Assembly (NCBI GenBank): GCA_965202915.1
Contig: OZ241847.1
Coordinates: 2,294,001-2,358,000, forward strand
Source of the DNA: G965202915 sp965202915
Lineage (GTDB): Bacteria; Pseudomonadota; Gammaproteobacteria; Eutrophobiales; Eutrophobiaceae
Length of the DNA: 64,000 bases
Direction of reading: 5' to 3'
Part shown: piece by piece, positions 1-8,000 of the stretch
Position numbering within the stretch: the first letter of the stretch is position 1
Layout of the letters: every line of letters begins with the position of its first letter
The notes under the pieces: model-generated
The model's input: the letters and a program-made list of their open reading frames with translations, nothing else
Told to the model about the DNA's origin: nothing
Databases searched by the model: none
Position numbers and translations under genes: made by a program

Positions 1-1
1 G

Positions 2-61
2 GTGCTGGATACTCATAATTACTGCGATGTAAATCTGATAAGACATTTGCAGGTTCGCTGA
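2..61 (+). CDS. 3' end of an upstream gene (partial)
   Basis: One frame is open from the window edge to a TGA six bases before the next start codon; the other two frames are closed by stops. The visible tail is 19 residues ending in RHLQVR and is too short to identify. Its spacing suggests it is co-transcribed with the Hsp70-like and VWA genes that follow. A proton-channel gene of the ExbB/MotA kind would fit there, but nothing in these residues shows it. Confidence 0.35.
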   Translation: MLDTHNYCDVNLIRHLQVR

Positions 62-67
62 TTCGGG

Positions 68-1378
68 ATGACCGATACATTTATTGAAATCAATGACGCC
101 GCCATTAAGGTGTTGCAGAATAACAGTATCGTATTGCGCAGCCCGGGCTATGCGGTCATCAATAATAACCGGATTTATCTGGGTGGCGAGGCCGTGGATA
201 TGTCGCGTGCAAATCCGCGCATGACTTACACCCATTTCTGGAACAACCTTAACCTGGAGCCATTATCATCACCCTCGAAGCTCACTCGTCATCATGCTGA
301 TTTGGCCTATGCCCATTTATCACATATTCATCAGCAGATCGGCAAACCCGACGAAGTAATATTTGCCGTTCCGAGTCATTATGATGAGCAGCACTTGTCA
401 TTACTGCTCGGACTGGCCGAGGCCATACCGCTGCGCGCCGCCGGCCTGGTGGACACCGCAATAGCCGTGGCCGCGGTCGCCGCCGAGGCCGGCCCTTATT
501 ATTATCTCGAGATATATCTGCACCATCTTACCGCAACCAGACTGGAGGCCGGCACCGAGGTGGTAAGAAACAGTGCCGAGGTCAATGATGCCGTCGGGTT
601 GCTGGAGATCTATGCCAAATGTGCCGACTATATCGCCGATCTGTTCATCCAGCAATCACGGTTTGATCCCCTGCATAACGCCGCAACCGAACAGGCCCTG
701 CATGATCGCCTGCCCGATAGCCTGGCCTCACTCTGTACACGCCCCGAAGTCACGTTTGAATTGCCGTTTGAAAACGCCAAATACCGAATAAAATTGAAAC
801 GCCGGCAACTGGTGCAAATCCTCAGCCCGTTTTACGACCGCATTATCCGGGCGCTTGAACCCGGCATAAACTGCCTGGTGAGTTACCGCCTGAGCCGGCT
901 GCCCGGGTTCACCGACGCCCTCGACGATCATATTGCCGTTGCCGAGGACACCCCTTTCCAGGGCTGTCGGAAAAATGTATCCCGCATTAAATGCGACGGC
1001 GATGCCCTTAACTTTATCACCCGCCTGCCCGTCACCGGCGCCCATGCGTCCGGTCATGTAAACAATGTTGCCGCATCCGCGACGGAAACGGTCGCCGTGG
1101 ATGGTCCCAGTCACGTACTCTGCAACGGTAAGGCCCGCGCGCTTGGGCCGGACCCGCTTTACCTGTCCGCCGGTGGCGACCTTAGCCGCGTTAAAACCGC
1201 GCACTCGCATTGTGCCGTTGATAAATCCGATCAGCGGGTCTGCATCCGGGCCGAGTCGGAACTGCTTATATTCAAAAACGGCTCCGAGGTGCGCGCCTCA
1301 GTGGAGGTGCAATCGGGAGACGTGATCACCTTTGCCGGTTCCAAAATAGAATATATCTTTATTGAAATTGTAAAATGA
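68..1378 (+). CDS. Hsp70/actin-fold-like protein with C-terminal FHA-like segment
   Basis: The 436-residue protein has no signal peptide and is probably cytoplasmic. Residues about 25-175 resemble the nucleotide-binding half of Hsp70-like ATPases: a VIFAVPSHYDEQHLSLLLGL stretch followed by GLVDTAIAVAAVAA and a beta strand YYYLEIYLHHL. The last 90 residues (DLSRVKTAHSHCAV, then FKNGSEV and VQSGDVITF) have the spacing of a small FHA-like phosphopeptide-binding fold. Both domain calls are by pattern only. The stop overlaps the next start (ATGA), so it is translationally coupled to the first VWA gene, which suggests a shared complex. A phosphate-loop signature typical of active Hsp70 is not obvious, so it may bind rather than hydrolyse ATP. 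Confidence 0.6.
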   Translation: MTDTFIEINDAAIKVLQNNSIVLRSPGYAVINNNRIYLGGEAVDMSRANPRMTYTHFWNNLNLEPLSSPSKLTRHHADLAYAHLSHIHQQIGKPDEVIFAVPSHYDEQHLSLLLGLAEAIPLRAAGLVDTAIAVAAVAAEAGPYYYLEIYLHHLTATRLEAGTEVVRNSAEVNDAVGLLEIYAKCADYIADLFIQQSRFDPLHNAATEQALHDRLPDSLASLCTRPEVTFELPFENAKYRIKLKRRQLVQILSPFYDRIIRALEPGINCLVSYRLSRLPGFTDALDDHIAVAEDTPFQGCRKNVSRIKCDGDALNFITRLPVTGAHASGHVNNVAASATETVAVDGPSHVLCNGKARALGPDPLYLSAGGDLSRVKTAHSHCAVDKSDQRVCIRAESELLIFKNGSEVRASVEVQSGDVITFAGSKIEYIFIEIVK

Positions 1379-2466
1379 ATGCGCCCAACCGTCGCAGACT
1401 GACTCCGTTTTCATTGTCTTTCCTCGATATTATGTCCTGTGGGTTTGGTGCGGTTGTGTTGTTATTTTTGATCATCAAACACAACGTTGACGCCAGCATT
1501 TCCCCGCCGGACAGCGGCCCCGATGTATCATCGGAAGTCAATCTGCTGGAACAGGAAATACGACAGGGGCGAGAGGAACTGGCCGAATTACACGACCACG
1601 TTGCCGCAATCGATCAAAAAATTGCCACGGCTGAGAGGCTGGCCGCGCGCACCAGGCGGGAGATCGATTCCGGCACCGCGCAGACCGAGGACCCGGGGGC
1701 GGATTCACGGGACGCCGAAATAGAGGGGTTGAAGACGAAAGTCATTGATCTGGAGCGGGAAGTGAACCGCATACGGACAGACACACCGGCGACCGGAAAA
1801 GACGCACGTAGTTTTATCGGCCAGGGCAATCGCGAATACGTGTCCGGCCTGAAACTGGGGGGTAACAGGATCTTGGTGTTGCTGGACCGCTCAGCCAGCA
1901 TGCTGGACGATACCATCGTCAATATCATCAGACGCAGAAATATGTCTGATCGAGTCAAGCGCAGGTCGATAAAATGGCGGCAGGCGATAAGGATCGTCGA
2001 TTGGCTGAGCGCCCGCTTTCCGGTCAACAGCCAATACCAGATTTACACCTTTAACACCGACGTGCAGGCGATCCATAAAGGCTCCAGGGGCAGTTGGTTA
2101 AAAGTCAGCGACAAACGCCGGTTAAACGCCATTATAGACGACCTGTCGGAGATCGTACCCGCCGAAGGCACCAGTCTGGAAAATGCATTTATCGCCGCCG
2201 CCGGCCTGCGTCCCCTGCCCGACAATATTTTTTTAATTACCGATAGTCTGCCCACCCAGGGTCGAACCGCGTCAAAAAAGACCACGGTAACCGGCGAGCA
2301 GCGTTTGAAATTTTTTACCAGCGCGGTCAAAAAATTGCCGTCCAGGGTTCCGATAAATATAATACTTTCCCCGATGGAAGGCGACCCAAGAGCGGCCTCC
2401 GCGTTTTGGCAATTGGCGCAGATCACCCAGGGTTCATTTCTGAGTCCCAGCGGTGACTGGCCATGA
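1375..2466 (+). CDS. Membrane-anchored VWA-domain protein 1
   Basis: The 363-residue protein has a single N-terminal membrane segment (about residues 14-34) containing FLDIMSCGFGAVVLLFLI, then a charged coiled-coil region (about 53-135) and a C-terminal von Willebrand factor A domain. The metal-ion-dependent adhesion site is intact: DRSAS at 171-175, a downstream Thr in EGTS, and an Asp in ITDS. The topology (short cytoplasmic N-terminus, one helix, periplasmic domain) matches ExbD/MotB-type stator subunits, and Asp18 lies at the start of the helix. The start overlaps the preceding stop by four bases and its own stop overlaps the next start by four, so the three genes form one coupled unit. 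The function is unknown; the VWA domain probably binds a protein partner. Confidence 0.75.
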   Translation: MNAPNRRRLTPFSLSFLDIMSCGFGAVVLLFLIIKHNVDASISPPDSGPDVSSEVNLLEQEIRQGREELAELHDHVAAIDQKIATAERLAARTRREIDSGTAQTEDPGADSRDAEIEGLKTKVIDLEREVNRIRTDTPATGKDARSFIGQGNREYVSGLKLGGNRILVLLDRSASMLDDTIVNIIRRRNMSDRVKRRSIKWRQAIRIVDWLSARFPVNSQYQIYTFNTDVQAIHKGSRGSWLKVSDKRRLNAIIDDLSEIVPAEGTSLENAFIAAAGLRPLPDNIFLITDSLPTQGRTASKKTTVTGEQRLKFFTSAVKKLPSRVPINIILSPMEGDPRAASAFWQLAQITQGSFLSPSGDWP

Positions 2467-3458
2467 AAAAAAACCGGCGGGAAGGCGATGCCTTCAATAT
2501 CGCCTTTCTCGACATTATCACCTGTGGTTTCGGTGCCATCATTCTATTATTGATGATCGCCAAACCCGGCGACCCTCCGGAGCCGGAATCCCGCACCCCG
2601 CCGGCGGGCGTGATCAAGGATCTGCAAAGGCAATTATTCAAGGTTCGCAACGAATCGGAACTATTGGACCGGCAACTCAGCGGCAAACAACAACGGCTGT
2701 CCTTACATGAGCGGGAAATCGCCCGCCTGCAACGGCAATTGGCGGAGAAACAGGACCGACTTTCAAGCATCTCGCAGACAAAAACAGTCAGTACCATAAT
2801 CAAAGGCGAACTGGAACTGGCGGTACAGGAACTCACCGAAGAAATGCAAAGGCTGCTGGCGCGGCGAACTCAAAAGAAAAATAATTACATTGGCGGCATC
2901 CCGGTGGACAGCGAATATATTATTTTCATCATTGACACCTCCGGCAGCATGTTTCAGCATAGCTGGCCAAAAATGATAGAACAGTTGGTGCAGACCCTGG
3001 ACGTCTATCCGCAGGTAAAGGGGCTCCAGATCCTCAATGACATGGGCGATTACATGTTCAGCCAGTATCGCGGCAAATGGATACCGGACACGCCGGGACG
3101 CAGAAAGATCATCATCAGTAGATTGCGAAAATGGAATCCTTTCAGCAACAGCAGCCCGGTGGAAGGCATTACCCGTGCCATACGATCATTTTACAGCCCG
3201 GATAAACAAATAAGCCTGTACGTGTTCGGCGATGAATTTACCGGCAATTCCATTCACAGAGTCGTTGAGGCGGTTGACCGGCTTAACCCCAGGAAGAGCG
3301 GGGGCAAGGCCCGGGTACGCATACATGCGGTTGGCTTTCCGGTACAATTTGTCAATCCGCCGGCGTTGCAGACCACCGGTATTCGTTTCGCCACCCTGAT
3401 GCGGGAACTGACCCGCAGGAATGACGGCGCGTTTGTCGGGCTTAATAATTTTCGTTAA
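2463..3458 (+). CDS. Membrane-anchored VWA-domain protein 2
   Basis: This is a 331-residue paralogue of the preceding protein with the same plan: a membrane segment near residues 14-33 with FLDIITCGFGAIILLLMI, a long coiled coil (about 50-135), and a C-terminal VWA domain. The metal site DTSGS is at 158-162, with a Thr in EGIT and an Asp in VFGDEF. The N-terminal motif is almost identical to that of its neighbour while the VWA domains have diverged, so the helix is the most constrained part. This suggests the two helices share a binding site, perhaps in one channel or complex. The start overlaps the previous stop (ATGA). Confidence 0.75.
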   Translation: MKKNRREGDAFNIAFLDIITCGFGAIILLLMIAKPGDPPEPESRTPPAGVIKDLQRQLFKVRNESELLDRQLSGKQQRLSLHEREIARLQRQLAEKQDRLSSISQTKTVSTIIKGELELAVQELTEEMQRLLARRTQKKNNYIGGIPVDSEYIIFIIDTSGSMFQHSWPKMIEQLVQTLDVYPQVKGLQILNDMGDYMFSQYRGKWIPDTPGRRKIIISRLRKWNPFSNSSPVEGITRAIRSFYSPDKQISLYVFGDEFTGNSIHRVVEAVDRLNPRKSGGKARVRIHAVGFPVQFVNPPALQTTGIRFATLMRELTRRNDGAFVGLNNFR

Positions 3459-3587
3459 TCCGCCGATTTTAAGATATTATTTCCGGCGGGCCCTGTACAC
3501 GACGGCGGCGGCGGTTGTAAAATAATCGACTCGGGCCACCCGGGCGCCCGCGAGATATGATCATTACATTTTACGTCGGATGAACCA

Positions 3588-4205
3588 ATGCAAACCAAAG
3601 CGGTGATTCTTGTGTTATCGATGCCGGCCCTGCTGACGGCCTGCAGTCCATCCCTGCATCTGAAAATCGACTCTGAGATCCCCACGCCCCTGGGCAACCC
3701 CCATCCCGTCTCCATAGGCGTTTATTTTACCAGCGAGCTGCGTAATTCTGTCTATCTGGAAGATTCCAAAGACCGCCCCGGCTGGCGCATTGAAAGCGGC
3801 GCCGCCCAGGTGCAGTTATTTAACCGGATATTATCGGCCCTGTTTGAGTCGGTGCGGGAGGTCGATACAATCGGGGCCGCCACCGTTGCCGCGGTACTCA
3901 AGCCGGAAATAAAACAGATGCAATTTGCGGTGCCGAGGGAGACCCACACAAACTTGTATGAAGTATGGATCGAATACCGGCTGCAATTATTTGACGCGGA
4001 TAGCCGGCTCATCGCCAGTTGGCCGGTGATCGGTTACGGCAAATCCTTCGCCAGATTGTTTGCCCCCCGCAGCGACAGGCTGAATGCCGCGTTCAAGCAG
4101 GCCCTGCGAGACGCCGGCGCAAAATTTGCGCTGAATTTCGACAACAACAAAGAGGTCAGACAATGGTTGGCCGATAACCGGGCATGCGTCCGCGGCCGGT
4201 GTTAG
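3588..4205 (+). CDS. Putative outer-membrane lipoprotein
   Basis: The 205-residue protein begins with a lipoprotein signal peptide ending in the lipobox LLTAC (Cys19), so it is expected to be lipidated and face the periplasm. The mature part is mixed alpha/beta with no motif I recognise. It follows the VWA genes after a 129-base gap on the same strand and is followed four bases later by another lipoprotein, so it probably belongs to the same functional group. The residue after Cys is Ser, consistent with outer-membrane sorting. Function unknown. Confidence 0.65.
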   Translation: MQTKAVILVLSMPALLTACSPSLHLKIDSEIPTPLGNPHPVSIGVYFTSELRNSVYLEDSKDRPGWRIESGAAQVQLFNRILSALFESVREVDTIGAATVAAVLKPEIKQMQFAVPRETHTNLYEVWIEYRLQLFDADSRLIASWPVIGYGKSFARLFAPRSDRLNAAFKQALRDAGAKFALNFDNNKEVRQWLADNRACVRGRC

Positions 4206-4209
4206 CGTC

Positions 4210-4857
4210 ATGCTGAGAGCGTTTATCATTTTAACCGCGTTGAGCTTTCTGGGCGCATGTAAAAGTCATACCGTCATAGACGAATACCGCGCCGCGGAAA
4301 GCTTTGCGCTGGATAAACACGACGCGATTGCGATTCTGGGCCGAAGACACAGCGATGAATATGAAACCGAACATGACTTTATTGAATGCATAGGCGCCAG
4401 ACTGTCGGCCAACGGCAATAAGGTGATCCCGGAAAAACAATTTTTAGACAGTTTATACCCCTATTTTGAAACCAGCACCGCGCCGACGGACGTCAACAAT
4501 ATCGGCAAATTGATACACAATCCATTAATTGCCAAAAAATTTGAAGAATTGAATCTGCGTTATTTTATCTGGATTGAAGGCTCAACCGAGACCACCGACA
4601 GAGCCGGCAGCATATCCTGCACCCTGGGACCGGGAGGCTGCATCGGCTACCTTCAATGGGACGACGAGGCCAATTATGAAGCCAAGATCTGGGATTATCG
4701 GCAGATAACCGTGTCCGGCAAGGTCAGGACCGAAACCAGGGGCAGCTCTTTCATGCCGGCCATTATCATTCCGATACCGATGCTGGCGCGGGTTCAGGCC
4801 ACCGCCTGCGAGACCCTGTCAAACCAGATAAAATCATTCTTTTCCGAATCAACCTAG
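4210..4857 (+). CDS. Putative lipoprotein
   Basis: The 215-residue protein starts with a signal peptide ending in the lipobox FLGAC (Cys17), followed by Lys-Ser. The mature region contains two extra cysteines in a SCTLGPGGC stretch that could form a disulphide in the periplasm. No family is recognised. It starts four bases after the previous lipoprotein stop and closes the plus-strand gene group. Both lipoproteins may anchor the VWA complex at the outer membrane, which is inference from gene order only. Confidence 0.65.
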   Translation: MLRAFIILTALSFLGACKSHTVIDEYRAAESFALDKHDAIAILGRRHSDEYETEHDFIECIGARLSANGNKVIPEKQFLDSLYPYFETSTAPTDVNNIGKLIHNPLIAKKFEELNLRYFIWIEGSTETTDRAGSISCTLGPGGCIGYLQWDDEANYEAKIWDYRQITVSGKVRTETRGSSFMPAIIIPIPMLARVQATACETLSNQIKSFFSEST

Positions 4858-5057
4858 CCGGCGACACCCTGCCGGATACTCACCCTCGGTCGCTGAGTGT
4901 TCTCCCCCGGACCACGATGGCACATTTTACGGTAACCGGATCGCCCCACACGTGCCCATTCTTTCCATCTAGCCACTGATCGACCTCGGTGACGTCGTGC
5001 ACGTGGGCCGGCGTGGTCGTTAAATTGTGGATGAGACCCGGCGGTTCATCCACGTGC

Positions 5058-5087
5058 CCGGCACCGGGTGTTTATGCCCGGTGCCGG
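5058..5087. terminator. Strong hairpin next to the stop of the giant gene
   Basis: A perfect 11-bp inverted repeat (CCGGCACCGGG and its complement) encloses an eight-base loop, six bases beyond the stop of the minus-strand giant gene. No T-run follows on either strand, so it is not a classical intrinsic terminator; it may stabilise the mRNA 3' end or block read-through. The rest of 4858-5093 shows nothing recognisable. Confidence 0.5.
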
Positions 5088-5093
5088 ACGCGG

Positions 5094-8000
5094 TTATTCG
5101 CCGCGCAGACTGCGGGCCCTGCTCAGGGTCTCCATGGTCACCCCCAGCGCCGCCCGCAACGCCGGGCTGGCCTGTAGTTCATCCTCAAACCGCAATACAT
5201 AGTACAGCAGCCGCACGTCATCCTGGTCCAGGTCACGATCATTGTCCAGGTCCGAGATGGAGTTGGTGATCGGGTTCTGGGCCAACCAGTTTTCGGCTCT
5301 CACCCTGATCTCCGAGTCAGTCGCGGTCCCCTGTAGCCGGTCCAACAGCGCATCCAGGTTGGGGGGCGGGGGATCCAGCGCGAGATAATACAGGATCTGG
5401 GCATCCGGCGCACGGATGGTATCGTCCCCATTCAGGTCCAGCGACACCGCCGTCGTCACTGTGACGTTGGCACTGCCGGTGGCGTCGCTGCCGTCGGTGA
5501 CGGTGAGGCTCAGGATGACGGTATCGCCGAGGATGTCCGGCGCGGTCCAAGTGGTGTCGGCCAGGGTGGCATCGGTGAAACTGCCCCGGTTCGGGGGACT
5601 GGTGCTCCACTGGTAGCTCAGACCAGCCTCATCGCCGGTATCCACGTCGTTGCCGGTGGCGGTGAGCGTGACCGGGTTGCCGGTGTCCACCGCCGCATTG
5701 TCCACCGGCGTATCGATGGTCACGGTGGGGGCGTCATTGGCGCCGGCGACGGTGAGGGTGACCTGCTGGGTGACGTTGGGCCGGGCATTGGCCCGCGCGG
5801 TAAAGACGTCGGTGGCGGTGGCGTCCGCGGCCAGGGCCTGGGTGTCGACGTCAGCGTTGTCCAGCCGGTAATTCCAGTTGCCGTCGGCATCAATGGAGAA
5901 AAAGCCGTAGATGCCGGACAGGTTGGTTTGCGGGGCGAAGGTGTCGTCAGCGAGGGTGGTGGCTATGCTCAGGGCGCCGCTTGTGGTGTTGTTGGCGTTA
6001 TCATCTTCGGTGACCGTGCCCGTGGTGTCGCCGCTGATGGTGAGCGACACTGCCGTCACCCCGACGGTGACCCTGGCGGTCGCGGTGTCGTTGGCGGCAC
6101 CGCTGGCATCGGTGACGGTCAGGGTCAGCATGACGTCGGTGCCCACCGCGGTGTCCGACGGGGTCCAGGTGGTGGTGGCCAGGGTGGCATTGGCGAAACT
6201 GCCCTGGGTCGGGGACGTGGTACTCCACTGGTAGCGCAGACTGGCCAGGTCGCTGGTGTCGACGTCGGTACCGGTGCCGGTGAGCGGGACCGGGACGCCG
6301 GCGTTCACCGTCGCACCGTCCGTCGGTGCGCTGATGCTTGCGGTGGGCTGCTCATTGGCGCCGGTGACGGTGATGGTGACGATTGCCGTGGCGGTGGCGC
6401 GGGCGGCCGCGACGACGGTGAAGACGTCGTCGGCCATGGCACCCTCGGCCAGGTTCTGGGTGGCGGCACGACGATTGTCGATGTCGTAGGTCCACATGCC
6501 GTCGGCATTAATGGAGAAGGTACCGTAGGTGCCGGATACGTTGGTTTGCGGGACGAAGGTGCTCAAGGTGGCCCTGGTGTCTATGCTCAGGTCGCCGTCC
6601 GCTCGATTGAAGCCACCCCGGTCTTCGGTTACGGCACCGATGACGTCGCCGGTGATGGTGACCGGTACCGGCACCACCCGGACGGTAATGGTGGCACTGT
6701 CGGTGGCGTCGTTGCCGTCGGTGACCGTCAGGGTCAGGACGACGTTCCCCACGTCGGACGGTGCGGTCCAGGTGGTGTCGGCCTGGTCGGCATTGGCAAA
6801 ACTGCCCTGGTCAGCACTCCACGCATAGCGGGTGATCGCGTCACCGGTGTCCGGGTCGCTGCCGGTGCCGGTGAGGGTGACCATGGTACTGGTACCGACC
6901 TCGACGTTGTCCAACGGGGCACTGATGGTGGCGGTGGGGGCGTCGTTGGCGCCGGTGATGGTAATGGTGACGTCCTGGGTGGCGCTGGGCTGGGCATTGG
7001 CCGCGACGGTGAAGACGTCGGTGACGGTGGTGCTTTCGGCCAGCGCATTGGTGTCGTCGTCGGCGTTGTCCAGGGTGTAGCTCCAGACGCCGTTGACATC
7101 AATGGAGAAGGTGCCGTACATGCCGGATACGCTGGTTTGCACCACGAAGGTCTCGTCGCCATCGTCCGGGTCGTCAATCATTAGGGTGCCGCCGGCGGTG
7201 TTGGTCGGGGCGTTCTCGGCAACCGCGCCGGTGGCGTCGCCGCCGAAGCTAAGCGGCGATGCGATAACCAGCATAACCTGGAAGCGGGTGGTCGCCGGCG
7301 CTGTATTGACTGCGGTCGTGGTTTCAGTGGCGACGACGTTAAAGCGGTAGGTGCCCGCGTCCACATCGGTGGGCGTCCAGGTGAAGGTGGCGTTGGCCGG
7401 GAAGTTCTGGGGCGTGGTCGGGGTAAAGGTTGCACCGGGTGGCAGGGTACTGCCCGTAACTGCCTCCAGGGAGAAGCTGAGTGCATGGTTTTCCGCATCG
7501 GTGGCGCTGAAGCGCAGTTCAATCTCCTGGTTGGGCGGATAGGGGTTAGCCACGATGGGCGGCGTGATCTCCGGTGGGTCGTTGGCGACTATGAAGGTGA
7601 AGGTCGCGCTGGCAGAGATGAGCAGGTCTCCGGCAGTAGCGGGGTCGACGCCGCCGGCATTCATCAGCGGGATGATGGTGTTGGCAATGGAGTCGTCCGT
7701 GGCGTATAAACCGACGGTGAACGTACCGCTGTCGCGACCGGTAAAGCCGGGTAAAAAGTCATATCTAATGAAATTGCTACGATTGATCTCCCTGGCATTG
7801 GCAAGATCAGGCGCTTCAGAAAAGCTAAATCTCAATTCCTCGCCATGCGGTGTGTGGCTGATTGCGGGATCTAAAAGTTCAGTCCCCAAGCCTTCTTCTC
7901 CCACGGCCAGAACGATGAGTCGACCTTCGGAGGGATTAGCCGGATTCCTAAGATCCATAACAGTAAAATCAGTATCACGATAGGAAAGGGTCGGTCGCTC

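Noticed and set aside
5928..7184. 418-residue plus-strand frame inside the giant gene
   Set aside because: Gly-rich, low-complexity translation caused by the GC-rich repeats of the opposite strand; the minus-strand frame has clear domains.
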